From Alphaproteobacteria bacterium (GTDB taxonomy: Bacteria; Pseudomonadota; Alphaproteobacteria; Thalassobaculales; Thalassobaculaceae), in the NCBI GenBank assembly GCA_028822575.1, contig JAPKDN010000039.1:1-12569 (forward strand): DNA of 12,569 bases, written 5' to 3'. A program made the position numbers and the translations under genes. The notes beneath the pieces were generated by a model. The model searched no databases. It was not told the origin of the DNA and saw nothing but the letters and a program-made list of their open reading frames with translations. The first letter of the stretch is position 1. Every line of letters starts with the position of its first letter. Positions 1 through 6,357 of this stretch are shown here, one piece after another.

Positions 1-924
1 GAGACGCCGATCGACGCGGTGTTCATCTACAATCACAACCCGGTCGCGACTCATCCGGATCAAAACCGGATGCGTAAGGCGCTCTCCAGGGATGATCTGT
101 TCGTGGTTGGCGCGGAAATCGCGATGACCGATTCGATGGCTTATTGCGACGTCGTGTTGCCGGCGGCCAGCCATTTCGAGTACGCGGACATCTATGGCTC
201 GTACGGTCATCACTATCTCCAGCGCGCGGAGCCGGTGATCCCTCCGGTTGGGGAGTCCTTGCCGAACACCGAAATATTCCGCCGTCTAGCCGCCCGTTTC
301 GGATTCGACGATCCAATTTTCAAGGAGACGGATGCCGAATTGATCGACGCGGCGTTTCTCGATGGCGACGCGCGGCTCGACGGTGGTCGCCCAAGCTCCC
401 TGCCGCTGGACCGTGCGATCGAGATGAAGACAGTTGGCGGTCATGAGTTGATTCTCTGCGATACCGTTAACCCCGGTACCGCGTCGGGTAAGATCGAGCT
501 GTTCAGCCAAGATCTGGAGGATCGTTTCGGCTATGGGCTGCCGCGGTTCGAGCCGGTGCCGCGGGCTTTTCCGTTGACCATTATCTCGCCGTCCTCCTCC
601 AAGCGAACCAACGCAACATTTGGTGGCTGCTCGCCTTCGGATGGCGAGGAAGAAGTCGAAATTCACCCGACCGACGCGGAAGCCAGAGGAATTGGGAACG
701 GCGACAACTTGCGGGTCTACAACGAACGGGGCGAGACGCACCTGACCGCCAGGGTTTCCGACGCGGTGCTTCCCGGCGTGCTGTACACGCCCAAGGGCAC
801 CTGGCTTGTCCACAGTCGGAACGGCCAAACGGTCAACGCTCTGTTGGATGCGGATATCCGCACCGATATAGAGGATGGAGCCTGCTGTAACGAGGCATTT
901 TGCGACGTGCAACGGGTCGCCTAA
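1..924 (+). CDS. Molybdopterin oxidoreductase (DMSO reductase family), C-terminal part, 5' truncated
   Basis: This is the last 307 residues of a bis-MGD molybdenum oxidoreductase; the reading frame is open from base 1, so the N-terminus lies outside the window. Visible family features are the segment NHNPVATHPDQNR, then MTDSMAYCDVVLPAASHFE, which matches the 'T.ta..ADvVLPa....E' stretch of the third domain, and YLQRAEPVIPPVGES. The final ~120 residues (from FPLTIISPSSSKRTN) form the molybdopterin-dinucleotide-binding beta-barrel, with EVEIHPTDAEARGIGNGD followed by V.V.N.RG. In this family such a protein would be a soluble or membrane-associated catalytic subunit. The Fe-S and Mo-ligand regions are not present, so the substrate cannot be assigned. 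The extreme C-terminus holds three cysteines (GACCNEAFCDV), where relatives usually have an aromatic residue or none. A hairpin at 954-984 follows the TAA stop. Confidence 0.85.
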   Translation, partial: ETPIDAVFIYNHNPVATHPDQNRMRKALSRDDLFVVGAEIAMTDSMAYCDVVLPAASHFEYADIYGSYGHHYLQRAEPVIPPVGESLPNTEIFRRLAARFGFDDPIFKETDAELIDAAFLDGDARLDGGRPSSLPLDRAIEMKTVGGHELILCDTVNPGTASGKIELFSQDLEDRFGYGLPRFEPVPRAFPLTIISPSSSKRTNATFGGCSPSDGEEEVEIHPTDAEARGIGNGDNLRVYNERGETHLTARVSDAVLPGVLYTPKGTWLVHSRNGQTVNALLDADIRTDIEDGACCNEAFCDVQRVA

Positions 925-953
925 CTCCGGGTTTCCGTCAAAATCCAAAAGTG

Positions 954-984
954 AAAGCCGCCTCTCGATGCCGAGGGCGGCTTT
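954..984. terminator. Intrinsic terminator, possibly bidirectional
   Basis: AAAGCCGCC at 954-962 pairs with GGCGGCTTT at 976-984. The stem can extend by CTC/GAG (962-964 with 973-975) if one G is bulged. On the plus strand it is followed by TGTCTTT, only a partial T tract. On the minus strand the stem ends in CTTT and is followed by CACTTTTGGATTTTG. It lies 29 nt after the oxidoreductase stop and about 50 nt after the rpsU stop, so it could end both converging transcripts. Confidence 0.7.
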
Positions 985-1033
985 TGTCTTTACATGGCGG
1001 GAAATCCATACATTCCCGCCCTTGTTGAGAGAG

Positions 1034-1237
1034 CTAGTAGCCCTCGCGCTCCAATCGCTTGCGCATCAGCTTGCGATGACGACGCGTCGCCTCGGCCTGC
1101 TCTCTCGCGCGGCGTTCGGACGGCTTTTCGTAGTTCCTACGAAGCTTCATCTCGCGGAAAATACCCTCGCGCTGCATCTTCTTCTTGAGCGCGCGTAGAG
1201 CCTGATCAACGTTATTATCGCGGACGGAAACGTGCAC
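1034..1237 (-). CDS. rpsU: 30S ribosomal protein S21
   Basis: The 67-residue, strongly basic protein matches bacterial S21 throughout: an N-terminal V(S)[16 protein letters not shown], then [21 protein letters not shown], and an Arg/Lys-rich tail. S21 binds the small subunit near the mRNA exit and anti-Shine-Dalgarno region and contributes to initiation. The start is GTG (1237-1235), not ATG; a GGAGG at 1247-1251 on the minus strand lies 9 nt upstream, and this start gives the normal family N-terminus and length. The gene is transcribed alone, divergently from def-COQ9, with about 190 nt between the two starts. It probably ends at the hairpin at 954-984. Confidence 0.95.
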   Translation of the reverse strand: MHVSVRDNNVDQALRALKKKMQREGIFREMKLRRNYEKPSERRAREQAEATRRHRKLMRKRLEREGY

Positions 1238-1342
1238 GGAAATCGGCCTCCAGAACTTACCATTGTGACTTAGCTGCCATCTCCGGCGACGACAGCGCCC
1301 CGGAGCAGCGACGGAGTAGCATAGTAAGGCTGTCCTGCCAAG

Positions 1343-1367
1343 ACTGGTTAGTTTATTTATAGCCAGT
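1343..1367. repeat. Short inverted repeat between rpsU and def
   Basis: ACTGGTT (1343-1349) can pair with AGCCAGT (1361-1367), with one G-T wobble and an 11-nt AT-rich loop; TTT follows on the plus side. Just beyond it is a small tandem CCGGT array (1371-1384). It lies in the shared rpsU/def promoter interval and could be an operator or attenuator-like hairpin. The stem is short and may be chance. Confidence 0.25.
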
Positions 1368-1393
1368 TTTCCGGTCCGGTCCGGCGCCGTGAC

Positions 1394-1422
1394 TTTACCT
1401 TGCTCTACTTTGCACCTATATC
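1394..1422 (+). promoter_or_regulatory. Putative sigma70-like promoter of def, compatible with a leaderless transcript
   Basis: TTTACC (1394-1399) and TATATC (1417-1422) are separated by 17 nt, each matching four of six consensus positions. The -10 element ends only 6 nt before the def ATG at 1429, so transcription would begin at or next to the start codon. No Shine-Dalgarno sequence is visible before the ATG, which agrees with leaderless translation. This is inference from sequence only. Confidence 0.35.
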
Positions 1423-1428
1423 CCGACT

Positions 1429-1986
1429 ATGGCTGTACGTAAGATCGTAAAAATGGGAAACCCGGTCCTAGCATCCCGCGCGGTGGCGGTGGAGTCCGAT
1501 ACTATCTCCGACCTTGTTGCGCTTTTGCCCGACATGGTGGAAACCATGCGCGCGGCCGGCGGCGTCGGCTTGGCGGCGCCTCAAATCGGTGAAAGTCTTC
1601 GGGTGATCGTTTTCGAGGTTCCCGAGGCCCGGGCGAGCGATAGGGATGGTGATGGTCCGCTAGAACTCCAGGCATTGATAAATCCCAAAATTGAACCTTT
1701 GGGCGCGGATATCGAACTTGACTGGGAGGGATGCCTGTCAATCCCGGGCCTGCGTGGAGAGGTGCCTCGTCACGCTCGCATCCGCTACACTGGCCTGGAC
1801 GGCGAAGGAAATCGCATTACCCGCGAAGCCAGCGGGTTTCATGCCCGGGTGGTTCAGCACGAGGTGGATCATCTCGACGGCATTCTTTATCCCGAACGGA
1901 TGACCGATATGCGACGCCTGGGCTATGTGGATGAGATGCTGGCGGGTGTTCCGCCCACCGCTCCGGAGGAACTCGGCGATGAGTGA
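1429..1986 (+). CDS. def: Peptide deformylase
   Basis: The 185-residue cytosolic metalloenzyme removes the formyl group from the initiator methionine of nascent proteins. All three family motifs are present: GVGLAAPQIG (residues 45-54), EGCLS (100-104, with Cys102 as metal ligand) and QHEVDHLDG (143-151, with His144 and His148 as ligands and Glu145 as catalytic base). The length fits type I enzymes. The ATG at 1429 gives the usual N-terminus (AVRKIVKMGNPVL) but has no recognisable ribosome binding site; a -10-like TATATC lies 6 nt upstream. The 3' end overlaps the COQ9-family gene by 8 nt, so the two are translationally coupled. It is divergent from rpsU. fmt, the usual def partner, is not in the window, so this may be one of several def copies in the genome. 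Confidence 0.95.
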   Translation: MAVRKIVKMGNPVLASRAVAVESDTISDLVALLPDMVETMRAAGGVGLAAPQIGESLRVIVFEVPEARASDRDGDGPLELQALINPKIEPLGADIELDWEGCLSIPGLRGEVPRHARIRYTGLDGEGNRITREASGFHARVVQHEVDHLDGILYPERMTDMRRLGYVDEMLAGVPPTAPEELGDE

Positions 1987-2635
1987 TCAGACGGTCCGCG
2001 CGCGCCAGGAAACCCGAGACCGGTTGCTAGAGGCGGCATTAAAGCACGTGGTTTTTGACGGCTGGGGGTTGGTGGCTCTGTCGGCCGGTGCGGCCGATAT
2101 TGGCATGACTGCTGGACAAATTCACGCGGTATTCATCAGTCCCGAGCGGGATCTGCTGTCGCATTTCTCGGATTGGGCGGATCGGCGGATGCTGCTGGTG
2201 CTCTCGGAACTGGATTTACCGTCGATGAAGGTGCGCGCGCGCATCACTGGCGCGGTCCGGGCGCGTCTCGAAGGACTTACCGGGAACGAAGAGGCTGTCC
2301 GCCGCGCCGCTGGGAAGCTTGCCCTGCCTGGGCATACGGGACTGGCTTTGCGTGACGGGTACCGGACCGTGGACGCGATATGGCGGGTCGCTGGCGACGA
2401 GGCGACGGATTTCAATGTTTACACCAAGCGCGGCTTGCTCGCGGCGGTACTAGTCTCGACTACCTTATTCTGGCTCGACGATACCTCCGACCGGCATGAG
2501 GCGACCTGGGCCTTTCTCGATCGGCGTATCGAGGGGATCATGAGGATTCCCAAACTTCAGGGTGCCATGCGTTCCAAGTTTAAAAAAATCGCAGGAAAAG
2601 TTCTGGGCCTAGGGATAGATAGTCCCGCTGTATGA
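1979..2635 (+). CDS. COQ9 family protein
   Basis: The 218-residue protein resembles alphaproteobacterial and mitochondrial COQ9, a TetR-fold lipid-binding protein that supports ubiquinone biosynthesis, in eukaryotes as a partner of the hydroxylase COQ7. The N-terminal ~60 residues form an HTH-like helical region (TRDRLLEAALKHVVFDGW). The diagnostic C-terminal part reads IWRVAGDEATDFNVYTKR (residues 134-151), then FWLDDTSD and ATWAFLDRRIEGIM (175-188). Relatives usually have W where this protein has V147 in the DFNxYTKR motif. The ATG at 1979 is chosen because GGAGG (1965-1969) lies 9 nt upstream and the N-terminus then matches the family; a longer in-frame extension from 1925 lies wholly inside def and is rejected. 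It overlaps def by 8 nt, making a two-gene operon. Convergent purK begins 22 nt after its stop. Confidence 0.88.
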   Translation: MSDQTVRARQETRDRLLEAALKHVVFDGWGLVALSAGAADIGMTAGQIHAVFISPERDLLSHFSDWADRRMLLVLSELDLPSMKVRARITGAVRARLEGLTGNEEAVRRAAGKLALPGHTGLALRDGYRTVDAIWRVAGDEATDFNVYTKRGLLAAVLVSTTLFWLDDTSDRHEATWAFLDRRIEGIMRIPKLQGAMRSKFKKIAGKVLGLGIDSPAV

Positions 2636-2657
2636 CCAACTAATCGATAAATCGGTG

Positions 2658-3731
2658 CTACGGAGCTTTAAAGCGGTTCACGTGGCCCATTTTGCGGCCT
2701 GGCCGGCTTTCCGTTTTTCCGTATAAGTGAAGCTTAGCACCGGCTTCGGCCATGATTTCCTGCCATTGGTTGACGGTGTTACCGATGAGATTTTTCATGA
2801 TTGTCGGATGCATAATCGCTGGCGAGCCTAGTGATTGCCCCGTTACGGCGCGGGTGAATTGCTCGAATTGGCAAGTGTCCGCGCCATCTTGAGTCCAATG
2901 CCCCGAATTGTGTGGGCGCGGCGCGATTTCGTTCATCAGCACACCGCCATCGTGCAGGACGAACATTTCCACCGCTAGCAACCCCACAAGATTCAAGGCC
3001 TCCGCCAGGGTGACGGCGATGCGGTTGGCGGTATCTGCGGTCTCGGGGCTTACATTCGCGGGTGCCGTGGTCGTGTCGAGAATGTGGTTTTCATGGTGAT
3101 TTTCAACTACTGGGTAGGCGCGACATTCTCCGTCTTGGCCGCGTGCGACAATGACCGAGATCTCTTTCGCGAAATCGATGAAACCCTCGAGGATCATGTC
3201 ATCGGTCGCAAGCGTGGCCCAGGCGGCATCTAGATCGCCCGGCGTTCGAAGTATAGCCTGACCCTTGCCGTCATAACCGAACTGGCAGGTCTTGAGGACC
3301 GCGGGCAACCTGATCTTGGCGACGGCTTGGTCCAGTTCATCGCGGGTCGTGACCAGATGATACGGCGCCACGGCGACGCCATGTTCAACTGCAAAGGCTT
3401 TCTCGCGACCCCGATGCTGGGAAATCGCCAGAACAGCCGCTGACGGGTGAAGCGGTTTGCGGGAGGCCAGGAATTTCGCGGTTTCGATCGGGATATTCTC
3501 GAATTCATAGGTAATGACATCGACGTTGTTCGCGAATGCCGCGAGTGCAGTTTGATCGTCATAGGCCGCGACCGTCACGAGGTCGGTGACCAAGGAGGCG
3601 GGGCTCGCTTCTTCCGGCGTATAGATATGGCAACGATATCCCAGTGGGGCCGCCGCGAGTGCCGTCATCCGTCCAAGCTGACCTCCGCCAAGAATGCCGA
3701 TGATGCCGCCAGGGGATAGTGTTTTATTCAC
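2658..3731 (-). CDS. purK: 5-(carboxyamino)imidazole ribonucleotide synthase (PurK)
   Basis: The 357-residue cytosolic ATP-grasp enzyme converts AIR, ATP and bicarbonate to N5-CAIR in purine synthesis. The order of features fits the family: [13 protein letters not shown] near the N-terminus, ITYEFENIP, the ATP-grasp segment [26 protein letters not shown], the metal/phosphate-binding [15 protein letters not shown], and the C-terminal [16 protein letters not shown]. No key block is missing and the length is normal. The start is GTG at 3731-3729. It overlaps the purE TGA as GTGA (4 nt), so translation is coupled to purE. No terminator is obvious in the 22-nt interval to the convergent COQ9 gene. 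Confidence 0.96.
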   Translation of the reverse strand: MNKTLSPGGIIGILGGGQLGRMTALAAAPLGYRCHIYTPEEASPASLVTDLVTVAAYDDQTALAAFANNVDVITYEFENIPIETAKFLASRKPLHPSAAVLAISQHRGREKAFAVEHGVAVAPYHLVTTRDELDQAVAKIRLPAVLKTCQFGYDGKGQAILRTPGDLDAAWATLATDDMILEGFIDFAKEISVIVARGQDGECRAYPVVENHHENHILDTTTAPANVSPETADTANRIAVTLAEALNLVGLLAVEMFVLHDGGVLMNEIAPRPHNSGHWTQDGADTCQFEQFTRAVTGQSLGSPAIMHPTIMKNLIGNTVNQWQEIMAEAGAKLHLYGKTESRPGRKMGHVNRFKAP

Positions 3732-4258
3732 GGCGCGTCACTGGGTATGTTGGCCACGGCGTCGGTCAAGGCCGCGCGCCACGATTCCAAGCTTTCGGCG
3801 ATCTTCCGATCATGGGTGGAGAGAATAGCCGCCGCCAACAGCGCCGCGTTCCCCGCCCCCGCTTCGCCGATCGCGAGGGTGCCGACAGGGATTCCCTTGG
3901 GCATTTGGACGATTGAAAGCAAGCTATCCATGCCCTTTAGCGCGCCGCTTTCGACGGGAACGCCAAGCACCGGTAGGGTAGTTTGTGAGGCAATCATACC
4001 CGGGAGATGCGCCGCGCCACCAGCGCCGGCGATGATCACCTTGAGGCCTCGGCCGCGGGCGGTCTCGGCGTAGTCCGCCATTCGTTTTGGCGTGCGATGC
4101 GCGGAGACGATCCGAACTTCATAGCCGATACCAAGTTCATCAAGGATGTCCGCAGCTTGGCGCATCGTCGTCCAGTCCGATTGGCTGCCCATGACGATTC
4201 CGATCACAATCGGATGCATGCTGTCGCTGGTCGGTTCGCCACCCTCTTGACGAATCAT
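3728..4258 (-). CDS. purE: N5-carboxyaminoimidazole ribonucleotide mutase (PurE, class I)
   Basis: The 176-residue class I PurE moves the carboxylate of N5-CAIR to C4, giving CAIR, directly after PurK in the pathway. Visible motifs are VMGSQSDW (residues 22-29), SAHRTP (52-57, with the catalytic His54), [12 protein letters not shown] (77-88), QMPKGIPVG (118-126) and AGNAALLA (135-142). The ATG at 4258 is supported by GGAGG (4264-4268, minus strand) 5 nt upstream. An internal Met14, immediately before the conserved core, lacks such a site but would give the commoner short N-terminus, so about 13 extra residues remain uncertain. A good sigma70-like promoter lies just upstream (4288-4315). It is the first gene of the purE-purK operon. 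Confidence 0.96.
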   Translation of the reverse strand: MIRQEGGEPTSDSMHPIVIGIVMGSQSDWTTMRQAADILDELGIGYEVRIVSAHRTPKRMADYAETARGRGLKVIIAGAGGAAHLPGMIASQTTLPVLGVPVESGALKGMDSLLSIVQMPKGIPVGTLAIGEAGAGNAALLAAAILSTHDRKIAESLESWRAALTDAVANIPSDAP

Positions 4259-4287
4259 GTTCGCCTCCGGCTAAGTGAAAGCGGGAC

Positions 4288-4315
4288 ATTATAAGGATGG
4301 GTGACGGGCCGACAA
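4288..4315 (-). promoter_or_regulatory. Sigma70-like promoter of purEK
   Basis: On the minus strand, TTGTCG (4315-4310) and a perfect TATAAT (4293-4288) are separated by 16 nt. Transcription would start around 4281, giving a leader of about 22 nt that contains the purE GGAGG. No purine riboswitch or clear operator palindrome was seen. Confidence 0.55.
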
Positions 4316-4370
4316 GCTCGGATCTCGGTCGAATGGTGTTTGCTTGACCCCAACTCCGGTTGGAGGGGCT

Positions 4371-4927
4371 ATGACGCTCGATAGTTTGTCCGAAATTAGG
4401 GTGCTAGTTGTCGAGGACAATCAGTTCATGCGCACATTTCTTGTCGACGAGCTGAAGGCGATTAACGTTGATTCGGTCGAAGCGGCGAATAGTGGAAACC
4501 GCGCGCTCGATGTGGAGGCCAGCATCCGCTTCGACTTGATTATCATTGATCTTGAAATAGAGAACGGCAACGGGATTGAGCTGATAGAGAGGATACAAAA
4601 GGGCTGCTACATCGAGGGCCCTTTGGCGCCGATCAGCGTCCTATCGGCGAACACGACTCGAAGCATGAACTGTCCACTCGCGACGCGGGGATGATCGAAT
4701 TCCCTGCTAAGCCGCTATCCGCAAAAGCGTTGTACAACAGAATTTCTGCGATCATCGAGGTGCCCAGGAATTTTATTCGCACGGATGACTGCTTCGTCAG
4801 GATCGCCGCCGAAAGCGCGACACGTCATTTAAGGGGCCCGAGCGGAGGAAAGACAAGCGTTGACGAGGCGGCAGAGGATCGTCAATCAGGACTTGGTGGC
4901 GGACCGAATTCTTCTAATAGTGCATAG
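4371..4927 (+). pseudogene. Response-regulator receiver gene split by a -1 frameshift
   Basis: The first part (4371-4694, 107 residues) is a CheY-like receiver: IRVLVVEDNQFMR with the acidic pair Glu15-Asp16, FDLIIIDLEIENGNG with the expected phosphoacceptor Asp60, and PISVLSANT with the conserved small hydroxyl residue. It ends in TGA before the last helix. The remainder continues in the -1 frame: STRDAGMIEFPAKPLSAKAL, carrying the conserved switch Lys, then IEVPRNF and a hydrophilic tail to 4927. The ATG at 4691 overlaps the TGA at 4692-4694 as ATGA, so the second half could be made by coupled re-initiation as a separate fragment. The start at 4371 is preceded by GGAGGGG. The pieces read like one short stand-alone receiver protein with a lost base near 4665-4690. 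It may be a decayed gene, a sequencing error or, less likely, a split product. Confidence 0.7.
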
Positions 4928-4961
4928 CGTGTTTGTATGACGTTTGTGAGTGGTTCAGTAT

Positions 4962-5471
4962 GAAAATATCGAGATTGTCAAATACCCAAATGGGATCGCT
5001 CAAAAGCCCGAGCCGTGTAGGGCGCTCGTGTCGACGGTTTGCTGGAGCGTATTGAAACCGCAATTCGAAATTTGAGTGGCGAATTTACCACGATTTATCA
5101 TTAGGACGTGGCGCGGATCGGCAAGGATATGGTGCGGGTCTGCATGGACCCCGAGGCAAATGACCAATGCCGTGGCCGCTATTCGAGCCTCCCTGCATGA
5201 TCTGTGTGGCCCGGTTGGGGCTTTGGGTTATGATTTGGTCACGGGAATATCTGGTTCAGGCTGCAAGTTCATCGATCTCAGCGAAGACTTTGGGCGCACG
5301 GAGTTAATGGTGCTGGGCATGCATGAGTACGCCTTGCACGCCGTGAAACAAAAAGACGTTCGTGGCCGGGATGGGCAAACGGGGATTGACCCGATGGAGA
5401 GGCTGCGTGCCATTGTCGCCAGGCACCGTGAGGAAACTCTGGATGAAAACCGTCTCGAGGAGAGCTCGTAG
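4962..5471 (+). pseudogene. Degraded Hpt-domain (histidine phosphotransfer) gene
   Basis: No single frame is open, but three consecutive pieces line up with Hpt proteins that I associate with receivers like the one upstream. Frame 0 near 4962 reads NIEIVKYPNGIAQK. Frame 2 from about 5030 reads VDGLLERIETAIRNLSGEF (a helix pattern), then an in-frame TAG at 5102-5104, then DVARIGKDMVRVCMD. Frame 0 from about 5157 to 5471 reads ASLHDLCGPVGALGYDLVT and continues to MHEYALHAVKQKD. LHDLCG corresponds to the phosphorylatable-His motif (usually AHDLKG): the His is kept but the Lys is replaced by Cys. At least two frame changes and one stop are needed, so the gene is almost certainly broken. A GTG at 5076 could in principle express the distal third. 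Assignment is from motif recall without an alignment. Confidence 0.5.
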
Positions 5472-5491
5472 AACTGTCTACCAAACGTCTA

Positions 5492-5692
5492 TCAGGCAAT
5501 AATGTTGGGAAGCAGATCGCTCTCCATATGAAGGATCTCATCCTTCAGAGACAGCTTGCGCTTTTTCAGCCTATTAAGTCGTAGTTGGTCAAATCCCGTG
5601 GTCGCCGACAGGTTGTCGATGGCGTCATCGAGGTCACGATGTTCGAGCCGCAAGCTCTCGAGTCTGGTCTCCAGCTCCTCGCGATCCTGCAC
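5492..5692 (-). CDS. YdcH/DUF465 family small coiled-coil protein
   Basis: This small charged helical protein matches the DUF465 pattern: ETRLESLRLEHRDLDDAI, a short linker (NLSATTGFDQLR), then LNRLKKRKLSLKDEI and an end like LLPNIIA. The two amphipathic helices would form a hairpin or oligomeric coiled coil. The biochemical role of the family is unknown. The start is placed at GTG 5692 (66 residues, typical length), with GGAAAGAG upstream. The frame stays open to 5809, but that extension would overlap the divergent gene at 5776 and has no family resemblance; TTG 5707 is another option. It points back towards the degraded Hpt gene, 20 nt beyond its stop, and is divergent from the TIGR02444-type gene. 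Confidence 0.8.
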   Translation of the reverse strand: MQDREELETRLESLRLEHRDLDDAIDNLSATTGFDQLRLNRLKKRKLSLKDEILHMESDLLPNIIA

Positions 5693-5775
5693 GGCGAATA
5701 CTCTTTCCAAGGCATTTATTATCCACCGATCATAGCGTAGATTCAGAAAATAGGATAGGGCATCCAAGGGCCGCA

Positions 5776-6357
5776 ATGTCGGATCAAGAGGATTTTTGGA
5801 ATTTCTCACTCGCAGTTTATGAACGCGCGCGCGAAAACTGCCTGCGATTGCAGGATGGCTTCGGGCTGGATATTAACGTTTTGTTGTTTTGTTGCTGGAG
5901 TGGCGCCCGGTCGATAGCTCTTAGTAAGCCCGCGTTCGAGCGCATTATCTTGGCGACAAGTGCCTGGCGAGATAATGTGGTTAGACCTCTCCGGGCCACG
6001 CGACGCTGGCTCAAGACCGCCGACGGCCCGACCGGGGCTGGTGACTTAAGAGACGGGATCCTAGGTCTCGAACTGGAAGGTGAACGCCTTTTGCAGGCGC
6101 TGATTATCGCGAACGCGCAAGAACGCGTAAGCCCGGGGCGGCCCGGATCGAAAGTGGCAACTATAATCGCCAGAAGCAATTTGGACACCTATGAATGTTT
6201 CGTAAGACCGGGGGACGTGGTGCGGCCGACGACATTGTTTGCGGAGCTGGTGGCGGCTATCTTTGATACGATCGACCAAGGCGCTATCGTCGAGGCGGCC
6301 CGAGACCTGGAAAAGCCCGCTCAAGATCGCCCAGTTTCAGGAAGTGAGTCGAAATGA
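5776..6357 (+). CDS. TIGR02444 family protein of unknown function
   Basis: The 193-residue protein starts with FWNFSLAVYERARENCLRLQDGFGLDINVLLFCCW, the hallmark of the TIGR02444 family, followed by a conserved Trp and basic helix (W..NVVRPLRATRRWLK). No catalytic motif or signal peptide is evident, and the biochemical function is not established. The C-terminal ~80 residues are extended compared with the shortest members. Transcription is divergent from the YdcH-like gene, 83 nt apart. The 3' end overlaps the amidase start as ATGA (4 nt), which implies translational coupling and perhaps a shared pathway. The start ATG at 5776 has only a weak AAGGG-like site upstream. Confidence 0.8.
   Translation: MSDQEDFWNFSLAVYERARENCLRLQDGFGLDINVLLFCCWSGARSIALSKPAFERIILATSAWRDNVVRPLRATRRWLKTADGPTGAGDLRDGILGLELEGERLLQALIIANAQERVSPGRPGSKVATIIARSNLDTYECFVRPGDVVRPTTLFAELVAAIFDTIDQGAIVEAARDLEKPAQDRPVSGSESK

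Noticed and set aside
286..948. 220-codon open frame on the minus strand
   Set aside because: It lies entirely antisense to the molybdopterin oxidoreductase, has no family motif, and is explained by high GC in the opposite reading frame.
4259..4370. Purine riboswitch upstream of purE
   Set aside because: The leader from the predicted start is only about 22 nt, too short for an aptamer, and no conserved aptamer core was seen.
4680..4694. Programmed -1 frameshifting in the receiver gene
   Set aside because: The codons before the stop (CGG GGA TGA) do not form a classic X XXY YYZ slippery heptamer and no strong downstream structure was recognised.
5693..5809. N-terminal extension of the YdcH-like protein to GTG 5809
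   Set aside because: It would overlap the divergent TIGR02444 gene and makes the protein far longer than the family.
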